The notes beneath the pieces are model-generated. The model searched no databases, was not told where the DNA came from, and saw nothing but the letters and a program-made list of their open reading frames with translations. The translations under genes and the position numbers were made by a program. From CBDBKE01 sp965218055 (lineage in GTDB: Bacteria > Acidobacteriota > Terriglobia > JAJPHL01 > JAPKYU01), in assembly GCA_965218055.1 (NCBI GenBank), contig CBDCKA010000001.1, positions 558,001 through 622,000 of the forward strand: 64,000 nucleotides of DNA, written 5' to 3'. This document shows, piece after piece, positions 53,875-63,132 of the stretch; positions within the stretch are counted from its first letter, which is position 1; the number at the start of each line of letters is the position of its first letter.

Positions 53875-56415
53875 ATGAGATGGGTCTTGGTGCTCCTCCT
53901 GGCAACCCTCCTGGCAACCCTCGTTGCCGTGCCTTACAACGATGGCCAGCCTCAGGGACACGCGGCGCTGGCACTAGCGCTGAATCGCCTTCCGGTCACC
54001 GCAGCCGTTCTGCACATTGGGGCGCATCCGGATGATGAACACACTGCGCTGCTGGCTTACCTGGCCCGTGGCCGGGGCGTGCGGACAGCTTACTTGTCAA
54101 CCACGCGTGGGGAGGGTGGGCAAAACCTGCTGGGGACCGAGCAATACGAAGCGCTGGGCTTGCTGCGCACCGAGGAGCTGCTGGCAGCCCGGCGCCTGGA
54201 CGGAGCCGAGCAGTTCTTTACCCGCGCCTACGACTTCGGTTACTGCCGCAACGCCGAGGAAGCGCTCACCCGCTGGGGTCATGAACGGACACTGGCCGAT
54301 TTCGTCCGGGTCATCCGGCGGTTTCGCCCGCAGGTGATTGTCTCCCGCTTTGCCGGCGGGCCGCAGGACGGTCACGGACAGCACGCCGCGACGGGTCTGC
54401 TGGCGCGGGAAGCCTTCCGCGCCGCGGCGGACCCAGCACGTTTCCCCGAGCAAATCCAGGCGGGGCTCGAACCCTGGCAGGCCGCCAAGCTCTACATCAC
54501 GGTAAATCGCTACGGCCCCGCCGCGAGGCGACCGCCGCCCAAAGGCGCGCTCGAGATTGAGGTGGGCGATTACAGCCCGCTGCTAGGTCGCTCCTACGCC
54601 GAGCTGGCTATGGAAGGCCGCAGCCTCCACCGCAGCCAGGCTATGGGTACGCCGCGAAGGAAAGGCCCCAGGCGCCTGCGCCTGCTGCTGCTGGACACAG
54701 CGCTGCCGAGCAACACGCCTGCACACCCGGAGGAACGGCGCGCGCAGGAGCGGGATCTGCTGGATGGGGTAGACGCCAAGATTGCGCCCGGGCCCCTGCT
54801 TGACCAGATCGAGCGAGCCCAGGCCGCCCTGGCCGCAGGCAACAGCACGGAACTGGTTGGGGCCCTGGCACGGGGACTGGAACTGGCGCGCCAACTGCCC
54901 GCGCCCCTGCGCATGCAGAAGGAAGCCGAGTTCAGTACTGCCCTGGCGCTTGCCCATGGCCTGGCGGTTGAAGCGCTCGCCGAGCGTGCTGAACTGGTCC
55001 CTGGCGAGTCCTACCAGGTTCGCGTCACCGCCTGGAACCGCGCGCCCGTGTCTCTGAAGGTGGAGGAAATCACGCTGGACGCTCCAGCAAGCTGGCCAGC
55101 GGAGCCCGCAGCCTGGACGCCGACTGCTCTGGAGTACAACCGCAGCACCTCACGCTTTTTCATGGTGACGCTGCCGCTCGACGCGCCTCCCTTGCAACCC
55201 TACTGGCTGCGACTGCCGCGCCAGGGCGACTCCTACCAAGTCGCCGACCCCTCGCTGATCGGGCTCCCCCACAACCCCCCGTTGCTCGAAGCTCGAGTGC
55301 GGTTTCGCACTGCTGGCGTGGAGGTGCGCATACGAGTTCCTGTGGCGCACCGCTACGTGGACCAGATACACGGCCAAGTAGACCGACCCATCGTGGTCGT
55401 TCCCCCGGTTGCGGCCTGGCTGCATCCGCCGGTGACCATTTTTCCTGAGAGTGGAGACAGGTCTGCTGAGCGTGAGATCACCCTCCGGTTGCGGAACAAC
55501 CTTACTGTCCCCTCGGTGCCAGAAGTCCGGGCCTCGCCTGGCTGGCAGGTCACGCCACAGAAGTTGACGGTGCCCCGCCAGGGTGAACAGCTCGTTACAA
55601 AGCTGCTCGTGCGGCCGGGAACAGCGGCGGGCAGGCTGCAGGTGGTGGTCAATGGAGCCGTCACCACCGGATTCCAGGCGATCAATTACCCGCATATCCG
55701 GCCGCAGTACTGGTTTCAGCCGGCCCAAACGCGGCTGGTCCCAGTACCGATGAAAGTGGCTCAGAATCTGCGCGTCGGCTACATCATGGGCGCCGGCGAC
55801 CAGGTTCCGGAAGCGCTCGGCCAGTTGGGTGTTTCCATCCAGCTGCTTGATGAAGAGGAACTGCTGACAGGGAAGTTGGATCGGTTCGATGCAATTGTCG
55901 CCGGCATCCGCGCCTACGCGGTCCGCAAGGATCTGGTGGCTGCCAACCGGCGCCTGCTGGATTACGTGCGCCAGGGCGGGATCTACATCGTGCAATACAA
56001 CAGCCGCTGGCCGGGCCGGAACCGCCAGGACGGGCGGTTCCCTTTTGCGCCGTATTGGATGGGACAGCAACGACGCGCCCCACGAGTCTCGCGGGAGCAA
56101 CAGCCGGTGGAGATCCTGGCCCCCGAACACCCCCTGCTGAGGACGCCTAACCGCATCACGGCCGCCGACTTTGCCGGTTGGGTGCAAGAGCGAGGCCTCT
56201 ACTTCATGAGCGAATGGGCCCCCAACTACACACCGCTGCTAGCCTCACACGATCCCGGCCACCCGCCGCTACCGGGCGGCATGCTGGTCGCCCCCTTCGG
56301 CAGAGGGCTCTACGTCTACACCGGCTATTCCTGGTTCCGGCAGCTGCCCGCCGGAGTGCCCGGCGCCTATCGTATCTGGGCCAACCTGCTGAGCGCCGCA
56401 AAGCTTAAGAAATGA
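53875..56415 (+). CDS. Large secreted PIG-L-family deacetylase
   Basis: This is an 846-residue protein of a type frequent in Acidobacteriota. A signal peptide (VLVLLLATLLATLVAV) is followed by the PIG-L/LmbE zinc deacetylase motif AHPDDEHTALLAYLARG (HPDDE at residues 51-55). The domain continues to about residue 290. A beta-sandwich NEW3-type central section follows, and a C-terminal region (about 620-846) with YIVQYNSRWPGRN and FGRGLYVYTGYSWFRQLPAG has ThuA/GATase-like character. PIG-L proteins remove N-acetyl groups from sugars; the target here is unknown. The ATG at 53875 is preferred to a TTG 6 bases upstream. Confidence 0.88.
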   Translation: MRWVLVLLLATLLATLVAVPYNDGQPQGHAALALALNRLPVTAAVLHIGAHPDDEHTALLAYLARGRGVRTAYLSTTRGEGGQNLLGTEQYEALGLLRTEELLAARRLDGAEQFFTRAYDFGYCRNAEEALTRWGHERTLADFVRVIRRFRPQVIVSRFAGGPQDGHGQHAATGLLAREAFRAAADPARFPEQIQAGLEPWQAAKLYITVNRYGPAARRPPPKGALEIEVGDYSPLLGRSYAELAMEGRSLHRSQAMGTPRRKGPRRLRLLLLDTALPSNTPAHPEERRAQERDLLDGVDAKIAPGPLLDQIERAQAALAAGNSTELVGALARGLELARQLPAPLRMQKEAEFSTALALAHGLAVEALAERAELVPGESYQVRVTAWNRAPVSLKVEEITLDAPASWPAEPAAWTPTALEYNRSTSRFFMVTLPLDAPPLQPYWLRLPRQGDSYQVADPSLIGLPHNPPLLEARVRFRTAGVEVRIRVPVAHRYVDQIHGQVDRPIVVVPPVAAWLHPPVTIFPESGDRSAEREITLRLRNNLTVPSVPEVRASPGWQVTPQKLTVPRQGEQLVTKLLVRPGTAAGRLQVVVNGAVTTGFQAINYPHIRPQYWFQPAQTRLVPVPMKVAQNLRVGYIMGAGDQVPEALGQLGVSIQLLDEEELLTGKLDRFDAIVAGIRAYAVRKDLVAANRRLLDYVRQGGIYIVQYNSRWPGRNRQDGRFPFAPYWMGQQRRAPRVSREQQPVEILAPEHPLLRTPNRITAADFAGWVQERGLYFMSEWAPNYTPLLASHDPGHPPLPGGMLVAPFGRGLYVYTGYSWFRQLPAGVPGAYRIWANLLSAAKLKK
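53896..53919. repeat. 12-bp tandem duplication in the PIG-L signal peptide
   Basis: Two perfect copies of ctcctggcaacc (53896-53907, 53908-53919) encode the repeated LLAT of the signal peptide core. Confidence 0.9.
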
Positions 56416-56416
56416 C

Positions 56417-56520
56417 AAAGACAACACAAGCGCACAAAAACTCAAAGACCACGAAGATTCCGCGTAGCGACCTTCGTGATCCTCGTGATCTTTGTTTCTT
56501 GGTGTCTTCGTGTTGTCTTT
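56417..56520. repeat. Large palindromic intergenic repeat
   Basis: A 104-bp imperfect hairpin fills the gap after the PIG-L gene. The outer arms are perfect (aaagacaacac at 56417-56427 with gtgttgtcttt at 56510-56520). Inner arms caaaga/tctttg (56443-56448, 56489-56494) and cacgaag/cttcgtg (56450-56456, 56472-56478) also match. It is a REP- or MITE-like element, or a complex terminator; a T-run follows only as part of the arm. Confidence 0.85.
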
Positions 56521-56543
56521 CGCTGCCTCACCCCTCCCCATAA

Positions 56544-57911
56544 ATGGCTGACCCGCAAGAGCAACCGGAACTGATCCGCGGCATCGGACTGCGCGAGGCA
56601 ATTGCTCTCAATGTCAACAACATGATTGGCATCGGGCCGTTCATCACCATCCCCTTGCTGGTGTCGGCGATGCACGGTCCGCAGGCCATGCTCGGCTGGA
56701 TCGTGGGCGCGCTGTTGGCTGGGTGCGATGGCCTGGTGTGGGCTGAACTGAGCACTTCGCTTCCAGGCTCCGGCGGCAGCTATGTCTACCTGCGCGAAGC
56801 CTATGGGCGGCGTGGCGGCCGCCTGATGTCGTTCCTGTTCATCTGGCAGGTCTGCTTTCACGCGCCGCTGTCGTTCGCCTCGGGCAGCATCGGCTTTTCG
56901 ATCTACCTCAGCTACCTGCTTCCGTGGCTAACAACGATGCAAAAGAAGGGGATTGCGGTCGCCATTGCGCTGCTGGTGACCCTGTTGCTCTACCGCCGCA
57001 TCACCACGATCGGCAAAATGGCGGTGTTCATGCTGGCGGGCGTGCTGCTCACGCTGGGCATGACCATTGTGGCCGGACTGAAGAATTTTGAACTGGCCCG
57101 GGCGCTGGATTTTCCGCCCGGCGCCTTCGATCTGGGCCAGGGCGCCTTCTGGTTCGGGCTGGGGAGCGCGTCGCTGATCGCCATCTACGATTACCTGGGC
57201 TACTACAACGTCTGCTACGTAGGAGGGGAGGTGAAAGACCCGGAGCGCACCTTCCCACGGTCCATCTTGTTTTCCGTGCTCATCGTGGCCGTGATCTACC
57301 TGGTGATGAACTTCGCGCTGCTGGGCAGCATTCCCTGGCAGGAACTGGAACAGATCCAGTTTCCGATGTCGATCCTCATGGAGCGGGCGTTCGGGCCGGG
57401 GGCGGCGAAGTTGGTGACGGTGTTGATCCTGTGGACGGCCTTCGCTTCAATTTTTTCGGTTCTGCTGGGCAGTTCGCGCATTCCTTACGCGGCCGCGCTC
57501 GACGGCAACTTCTTCCGCTCCTTTGCCCGGCTGCATCCGACCGGGCGCTTCCCGCAAGTTTCGCTGGTGGTGATCGGTTGCACGGCTGCCGTTTTCAGCC
57601 TGTTTTCGCTGGCGGCCGTGATCAAGACGCTCATCGTCATCCGGGTGGTGGTGCAGTTCCTCGGACAAACGGCGGGCCTGCTGCTGCTGCGACGCTACCG
57701 GCGCGACCTGCCTCGCCCCTTTCGCATGTGGGCCTACCCGTTGCCCGCTGTGGTGAGTATCCTCTTGTGGATCTACATCTTCGTGACCCAGACGAACTAT
57801 ATATTGTGGGCCGTGGCCCTGCTGGTCGCCGGTTTGGGGGCCTTCCTGCTGCACGCCCGCTCCCGGCGCGAGTGGCCGTTTGAGGAGCGGTTTCGGGAAC
57901 CCGTAAATTGA
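56544..57911 (+). CDS. APC-family amino acid permease
   Basis: A 455-residue amino acid/polyamine/organocation transporter with about 12 hydrophobic helices. The GLREAIALNVNNMIGIGPFITIP start has the unwound first-helix motif with G-I-G, and PGSGGSYVYLREAYG is the family signature. YLGYYNVCYVGGEVKDPERTFPRSI identifies the helix-6 to loop region. Substrate unknown. Its ATG follows the palindromic repeat by about 23 bp. Confidence 0.9.
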   Translation: MADPQEQPELIRGIGLREAIALNVNNMIGIGPFITIPLLVSAMHGPQAMLGWIVGALLAGCDGLVWAELSTSLPGSGGSYVYLREAYGRRGGRLMSFLFIWQVCFHAPLSFASGSIGFSIYLSYLLPWLTTMQKKGIAVAIALLVTLLLYRRITTIGKMAVFMLAGVLLTLGMTIVAGLKNFELARALDFPPGAFDLGQGAFWFGLGSASLIAIYDYLGYYNVCYVGGEVKDPERTFPRSILFSVLIVAVIYLVMNFALLGSIPWQELEQIQFPMSILMERAFGPGAAKLVTVLILWTAFASIFSVLLGSSRIPYAAALDGNFFRSFARLHPTGRFPQVSLVVIGCTAAVFSLFSLAAVIKTLIVIRVVVQFLGQTAGLLLLRRYRRDLPRPFRMWAYPLPAVVSILLWIYIFVTQTNYILWAVALLVAGLGAFLLHARSRREWPFEERFREPVN

Positions 57912-57956
57912 GGCCAATCTCCGGTCTTCCCCGGGGCCAAGAAAAAAGTCAAACGG

Positions 57957-57985
57957 TGGACATTTTCCGAGAAGGTGGTTAGCAT
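57957..57985 (+). promoter_or_regulatory. Candidate promoter abutting the GvpL/F-like gene
   Basis: TGGACA at 57957-57962, 17 bases, TAGCAT at 57980-57985. The start point falls at or within 3 bases of the ATG at 57995, suggesting a leaderless or near-leaderless transcript. Confidence 0.5.
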
Positions 57986-57994
57986 ATTCCGAGC

Positions 57995-58735
57995 ATGCCC
58001 TATTACGCCTATTGCATTCTGCGACTGGATCCCGAGCAAGATTGGACTGTTTTTCCTGGCGTGGCCGAGCGGCCGGTGTTTCCGGTCCGCGAAGGCCGGC
58101 TGGTGATGCTGGTCAGCCGCCTGGAGGGCGGTTTCAGCATTGACGCTCACAGCATCATCCAGCACGGCCGCGCCGTCCACCGTGTCTTCGAGAAACACAC
58201 GGTACTGCCCTTCCGGTTCGGAACCACATTCGAGAGCGAGCAGCAGGTCCGGCAGGTCTTGCTGGCGAATCGCACAAAGTTCCAGGGCACGATGAACCGG
58301 CTGCGCGGCAAAGTGGAAATGCATGTCAAGTTGCTGTTGGCGACCGACGGTACAAGAGCCAAACGCAAGGCCGCCAAGCGCCCTAGCCCGCTGCCCGAAC
58401 CGGAACTGGCGCGCCAGGCCGCCGGACGGCTGGCTGGCTTGTTCCAGCCGTTGGAAGAACAGATTTCCGTGCGGCCACTGCAAAACGGTGACAGGCTGGT
58501 GCATTTTGCGCACCTGATTGAAGGCGCGCAGGTAGCCAGCTACCAGCGCACCTATTCCAGCGCGGCCACGCGGATGAAGGATTGCCAGTTATTGTTCAGT
58601 GGGCCCTGGCCGCCTTACCATTTCCTGCCCTCGGCCGTCCGCATCCTGGCCGCTTCGGAAGCCGCTCCCAACGGGAGGCGGCGAATGCCGCGCCGGGTTA
58701 CCGCAGCGCCTCAAGCCCGGGCGGCAAGAGCCTGA
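57995..58735 (+). CDS. GvpL/GvpF-family protein, orphan
   Basis: A 246-residue protein with the gas-vesicle GvpL/GvpF pattern: short N-terminal YYAYCILR strand, VSRLEGGFSIDAHSIIQHGRAVHRVFEKHTVLPFRFGTTFESEQQVRQVL (typical of these proteins), a KVEMHVKLLL strand, and a C-terminal FSGPWPPYHF motif. No other gvp gene lies in the window; a gas-vesicle operon would have gvpA, N, O and others nearby. Orphan homologues occur in non-floating bacteria, with unknown role. The ATG is close to a promoter. Confidence 0.83.
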   Translation: MPYYAYCILRLDPEQDWTVFPGVAERPVFPVREGRLVMLVSRLEGGFSIDAHSIIQHGRAVHRVFEKHTVLPFRFGTTFESEQQVRQVLLANRTKFQGTMNRLRGKVEMHVKLLLATDGTRAKRKAAKRPSPLPEPELARQAAGRLAGLFQPLEEQISVRPLQNGDRLVHFAHLIEGAQVASYQRTYSSAATRMKDCQLLFSGPWPPYHFLPSAVRILAASEAAPNGRRRMPRRVTAAPQARAARA

Positions 58736-58784
58736 CCCCCCGGCCCAACAGCACCAGCAGACTCGCGACCCTGAGGAGGATTGC

Positions 58785-61109
58785 ATGACAGCCACGGTGA
58801 AGCCTACGAACCTGGGATTTCCTCGCATTGGACTCAATCGGGAACTGAAGAAGGCCTCCGAGGGCTACTGGTCCGGCAAGTCCAATCAGGAAACGCTGGT
58901 GGCCTGCGGGCGGGAGTTGCGCGTACAAAACTGGCGCCTCCAGCAGGAAATGGGGATTCACCATATCCCGTCCAACGATTTTTCCTTCTACGACCAGGTC
59001 CTGGACACCTGCGCGCTGGTAGGCGCTGTCCCGGAACGGTTTGGCTGGCAGGGCGAACAGGTGGACCTGGACACCTACTTCGCCATGGCCCGCGGCATAC
59101 AGAAAAAATCCGGCAGCGCGACGGTGGATGCCCAGGCCATGGAAATGACCAAGTGGTTCGATACCAACTACCACTACATCGTTCCCGAATTTCAGCCGGG
59201 GCAAAGCTTCCGGCTCAGCTCTCAAAAGCCGTTCGACGAGTTCCGGGAAGCGCGCGAGGCGGGGGTCGGAACCCGCCCCGTGCTGCTGGGACCGGTCTCG
59301 TTCCTGCTGCTGGGCAAAACACACGGCACACAGTTCAACCGGCTGAGCCTTCTGGACGCTCTGCTGCCGGTCTACGAGCAAGTTCTGGGCCGGCTGGTGG
59401 CCGACGGAGCAGAGTGGATCCAGCTGGACGAGCCCTGCCTGGTGTTGGACCGCGACTCGGAAGAATTAAAAGCTTACCAGCGAGCCTATGAGCGGCTGGC
59501 CGGCGTCCAGGGAAGCAAGCTGCTGCTGGCTACCTATTTTGAGGGGCTGGGCAAGAACCTGGCCTGCGCCGCGCGGCTGCCGGTTGCCGCCCTCCACCTG
59601 GACCTGGTGCGTGCGCCGCAACAACTGGCGCCGGCTCTGAAAGCTGTGCCCGATTCCATGAGCCTCTCACTAGGGGTCGTGGACGGCCGGAATATTTGGA
59701 AGGCCGACCTGGCAGCGGCGCTGAAAGTTTTGGGGCACGCCCAAGCGCAAGTGGGGTCCGAGCGCCTGCTCGTCTCGCCCTCTTGTTCGCTCCTGCACGT
59801 GCCCCTTGATCTGGAACTGGAACAGAAGCTGGACGCGGAGCTGCGCCAATGGCTCTCGTTTGCCAAACAGAAGCTGGCCGAGGTCGTGACTTTGGTCCGG
59901 GCGCTCAACGAAGGAGCAGACGCGGTGCGCGAGCTGCTGGACTCCAATGTCCGCGCCAATGCCAGTCGGCGGACTTCCCCGCGCATTCACGACCCCCAGG
60001 TGAAAGCTCGGGTCGCCGCCGTTCGTCCCGAGGATGCCAAGCGTCGGAACTCCTTCTCCGTCCGACAGGCTGGGCAGCGGGCCCGCCTACAATTGCCAGC
60101 TTTCCCCACGACCACCATCGGATCGTTTCCGCAGACTCCAGAGATCCGCGCCAGCCGCCTGGCCTTCCGACGCCGCGAGATCAACGAGGGCGAATACGCG
60201 GACCGGATGAAGGCCGAGATCGCAGCCGTGGTGCGGAAGCAGGAAGAGATGGGCCTGGACGTGCTCGTGCACGGCGAGGCGGAACGCAACGACATGGTGG
60301 AGTATTTCGGGGAGCAGATGCGCGGCTTTGTTTTCACCCAAAACGCCTGGGTGCAGTCCTACGGCTCGCGCTACGTCAAGCCGCCCATCCTCTATGGCGA
60401 CGTCTCACGGCCCAAGCCCATGACGGTCCCCTGGACCCAATACGCCCAGTCGCTAACCAGCAAGCCAATGAAGGGCATGCTGACCGGACCAATCACCATC
60501 CTGCAATGGTCGTTCGTGCGCGACGACCAGCCACGCAGCGAAACCACCCGGCAGATCGCCCTGGCCCTGCGCGACGAGGTGGTGGACCTGGAGCAGGCCG
60601 GCATGCGCATCATCCAGATTGACGAGCCGGCGCTGAGGGAAGGACTGCCGCTGCGGCGAGCCGATTGGTCCGCCTACCTGGCCTGGGCGGTCGAATGCTT
60701 CCGGCTGACTTCCAGCGGCGTCGAGGACGAAACGCAGATCCAGACCCACATGTGCTACGCCGACTTCCACGACATCATCGAGTCGATTGCCGACATGGAC
60801 GCCGACGTCATTCTGATCGAGTGCTCCCGCTCGCAGATGGAACTGCTGGACGTGTTCGCCCGCTACCGTTACCCCAATGAGATCGGCCCCGGCGTCTACG
60901 ACATCCATTCCCCGCGGGTGCCCGCGTCGGAGGAGATGGAGGGGTTGCTGGAGAAGGCTTGCGCCGTGCTGTCTCCGGAGCAGATTTGGGTCAACCCGGA
61001 CTGTGGGCTGAAGACACGCCGCTGGGCAGAGGTGACGCCCTCGCTCCAGAACATGGTCCAGGCTGCGCGCACTCTACGCGCCCGGGCCAGCGGAAGCCCC
61101 GCGACCTAA
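58785..61109 (+). CDS. metE: Cobalamin-independent methionine synthase
   Basis: This enzyme transfers a methyl group from methyltetrahydropteroyl-glutamate to homocysteine without B12. The 774 residues start TVKPTNLGFPRIGLNRELKKASEGYWSG and have the C-terminal zinc site: H and C in THMCYADFHDI, a glutamate in LIECSRS and C in WVNPDCGLKTR. Both halves of the duplicated barrel are present. The start is fixed by the gaggagga Shine-Dalgarno at 58773-58780. It is 49 bp after the GvpL/F-like gene; no riboswitch is visible in the short gap. Confidence 0.95.
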   Translation: MTATVKPTNLGFPRIGLNRELKKASEGYWSGKSNQETLVACGRELRVQNWRLQQEMGIHHIPSNDFSFYDQVLDTCALVGAVPERFGWQGEQVDLDTYFAMARGIQKKSGSATVDAQAMEMTKWFDTNYHYIVPEFQPGQSFRLSSQKPFDEFREAREAGVGTRPVLLGPVSFLLLGKTHGTQFNRLSLLDALLPVYEQVLGRLVADGAEWIQLDEPCLVLDRDSEELKAYQRAYERLAGVQGSKLLLATYFEGLGKNLACAARLPVAALHLDLVRAPQQLAPALKAVPDSMSLSLGVVDGRNIWKADLAAALKVLGHAQAQVGSERLLVSPSCSLLHVPLDLELEQKLDAELRQWLSFAKQKLAEVVTLVRALNEGADAVRELLDSNVRANASRRTSPRIHDPQVKARVAAVRPEDAKRRNSFSVRQAGQRARLQLPAFPTTTIGSFPQTPEIRASRLAFRRREINEGEYADRMKAEIAAVVRKQEEMGLDVLVHGEAERNDMVEYFGEQMRGFVFTQNAWVQSYGSRYVKPPILYGDVSRPKPMTVPWTQYAQSLTSKPMKGMLTGPITILQWSFVRDDQPRSETTRQIALALRDEVVDLEQAGMRIIQIDEPALREGLPLRRADWSAYLAWAVECFRLTSSGVEDETQIQTHMCYADFHDIIESIADMDADVILIECSRSQMELLDVFARYRYPNEIGPGVYDIHSPRVPASEEMEGLLEKACAVLSPEQIWVNPDCGLKTRRWAEVTPSLQNMVQAARTLRARASGSPAT

Positions 61110-61178
61110 GTCCGCAGGGTTCCATAAGGGCAACTACCTCCCACCTCGGTTAAACTCATAAAGGCCGGAACGGAGTGC

Positions 61179-61184
61179 TATACT
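61179..61184 (+). promoter_or_regulatory. -10 box upstream of the CBM9-like gene
   Basis: TATACT lies 22 bp before the ATG at 61207, with no convincing -35. The leader would be about 15 nt. Confidence 0.35.
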
Positions 61185-61206
61185 CGCTGCTAACGGCTTG
61201 TTTGAA

Positions 61207-61890
61207 ATGCGCTTCGTCATCGTTTTCTTGCTGTTGTTGGTGCCCGCTTCGGCACAGGACATCGTCGAAGCCCGCTTCTGGGAAAAAGCGGTGACGCCGG
61301 GCGCGCGTCCGAAAAAGGGCATGTGGAAGAAGGCGAAGGCCGTCTCTTTCCAGCATGATTGGCGGGGCGATCCGCTGGTGGGTCACAGGACCATCATCCG
61401 TGCCCGGTGGACGGCCGAGGAGCTGTGGCTGCTGATCCAGTGCGCCTTCGACACCCTGACCATCAGCCCAGACCCGCGGACCGCTAAAGAAACTGAGCAA
61501 CTGCCGAGCATTTCCGATGCAGTCCAGGTCTTCATCGCGCCCGATCCCGACGACATCTTGCGCTACAAGGCATTCCAGGTGAGCCCGGTGGGACAGTGGA
61601 TGGACCTGCACGTGGACCGCGAGACTGACAAATACGACGCCGCATGGAACTCCGGGGTCCGAAGCCGGGCGCGCATTGACAACTCCAGCCACATGTGGTG
61701 GGCCGAGCTGGCCATCCCGTTGGAGGCTTTCGGAGTTTCCCCGCCGGCGAATGGAACCCGCTGGCGGCTGAACGTCGTCCGCATCGAGCACGGCCCGCCG
61801 CCCCGCTCGATCGCCTGGCAGCCTACCTACACCCCGCAACCGAATTTCCACGTGCCCCACGTCTTCGGGTGGCTGCATTTCCGCCGCTAA
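61207..61890 (+). CDS. Secreted carbohydrate-binding family 9-like protein
   Basis: This 227-residue exported protein has a signal peptide (MRFVIVFLLLLVPASAQ). The rest resembles the CBM9/DOMON beta-sandwich seen in sugar-binding and cytochrome-like proteins: TIIRARWTAEELWLLIQCAFDTL, SDAVQVFIAPDPDD, WMDLHVDRETDKYDAAWNSGV, WWAELAIPLEAFGV and WRLNVVRIE are the family strand pattern. Ligand unknown. A TTG at 61198 would add three residues. Confidence 0.82.
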   Translation: MRFVIVFLLLLVPASAQDIVEARFWEKAVTPGARPKKGMWKKAKAVSFQHDWRGDPLVGHRTIIRARWTAEELWLLIQCAFDTLTISPDPRTAKETEQLPSISDAVQVFIAPDPDDILRYKAFQVSPVGQWMDLHVDRETDKYDAAWNSGVRSRARIDNSSHMWWAELAIPLEAFGVSPPANGTRWRLNVVRIEHGPPPRSIAWQPTYTPQPNFHVPHVFGWLHFRR

Positions 61891-61953
61891 CCTGCAAGCC
61901 AAGCCAGGGGCGCTGACGGCGCACCCGATCACCCGCCGTTCTGGCGTCGGCAG

Positions 61954-63132
61954 CTACGGTTCCCAATCAGCGATGAAAATGTTGAATTCGTAACGCTGGT
62001 CGGCGTTGCGGTCCGACACAAACAGCAGATTCTTGCCGTCCGGTGAGAAGACCGGGAAGGAATTGAAACCGCCCGAGCGGGTGATCTGCTCCAGCCCGGT
62101 GCCATCCGTGTTCACCAGGAACAGCTCAAAGAACCGGCTGTCGCAGCGGTTCTTGTTGGAGGAGAAGATGATCTTGCGCCCGTCGGGCGTAAAGAAAGGG
62201 GCGAAGCTGGCGCAGCCGAAGGTTGTGATCTGGAGCGGATGGCGGCCGCCCGCATCGGCCACGAACAGCTCCATCTTCATGGGGGTAGTCAGGTTCTGGC
62301 CCAGCAGGCTGCGGTAATCGCCCAGGGCGGCGGCGCTGACTGGGCGGTGGGCGCGCCACACCAGTTTCTTGCCGTCAGCTGAATAGAAAGCGCCCCCATC
62401 GTAGCCCGGCCGGTGCGTCAGCCGCTTCACCTGCTTCCCGGCAAGGTCCATCGAGTACATGTCCAGATCGCCTTCCCGCAGCGCCGTCCAGACGATCCGG
62501 CTGGTGCGCCAGCCCACCGTAGCCTCGGCGTCGTAGCCGGGCTGGTCGGTCAGCTTGCGGACGATTTTCCCGTCCTCCTTCGCCAGGTAGAGATCGTAGC
62601 CGGGGTAGACCGGCCAGACGTAGCCGCGGCTGCGGTCGGGCCGCGGGGGACACGCGACGCTGGCCTCATGCGTCGAGGCATAGAGGAAGTGCTTGCCGTC
62701 GGGCAGGAAGTAGGCACAGGTGGTGCGCCCCTTGCCGGTGGAGACCATGCGCGGGTCGGACCCGTCGGTGTTCATGATGAAGATATGGTCGCACTTCAGG
62801 CCGTCGCGCGTGGCCTGGAAAATGATCCGTTTGCCGTCGGGCGAAAAATAAGCTTCCGCGTTCTGGCCGCCGAAGGTGAGCTGGCGGATGTTTTTCAAAT
62901 GGCGCTCGTCAGGCGAGGCAAGCCCCTGCGCGGGCCGCTGCGCTACCGCGACGACTTTTTCCGCAGAAGCGGACCCGCGGCGCACGATGACCCCAGAGTC
63001 CACCGTTTCTCCGGTCCTCGAAACCGCCTGAAAATGCAATTTGTCTCCCGCAATTTCGACCGCCATGAAATGATGGTCCGTGTCAAATGATTTGGCCGTC
63101 CAGTAGGTCCTGCGGACGTTCCCCCTGCGCAA
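61954..63132 (-). CDS. PD40 (TolB-like) beta-propeller protein, fused to a foreign N-terminus
   Basis: From about residue 58 on, this is a normal acidobacterial WD40-like propeller: repeats LTFGGQNAEAYFSPDGKRIIFQATRDG, TCAYFLPDGKHFLYASTHEA, LTHRPGYDGGAFYSADGKKLVWRAHRP and ARSGGFNSFPVFSPDGKNLLFVSDRN-like blocks to the C-terminal NIFIADWEP. The first 52 residues instead match the tail of a metallophosphoesterase. No signal peptide is left, although such propellers are normally exported. The frame start is a TTG at 63132, but the frame is open to 63192, so the true start is unknown. Possibly a decayed or chimeric gene. Confidence 0.8.
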   Translation of the reverse strand: MRRGNVRRTYWTAKSFDTDHHFMAVEIAGDKLHFQAVSRTGETVDSGVIVRRGSASAEKVVAVAQRPAQGLASPDERHLKNIRQLTFGGQNAEAYFSPDGKRIIFQATRDGLKCDHIFIMNTDGSDPRMVSTGKGRTTCAYFLPDGKHFLYASTHEASVACPPRPDRSRGYVWPVYPGYDLYLAKEDGKIVRKLTDQPGYDAEATVGWRTSRIVWTALREGDLDMYSMDLAGKQVKRLTHRPGYDGGAFYSADGKKLVWRAHRPVSAAALGDYRSLLGQNLTTPMKMELFVADAGGRHPLQITTFGCASFAPFFTPDGRKIIFSSNKNRCDSRFFELFLVNTDGTGLEQITRSGGFNSFPVFSPDGKNLLFVSDRNADQRYEFNIFIADWEP

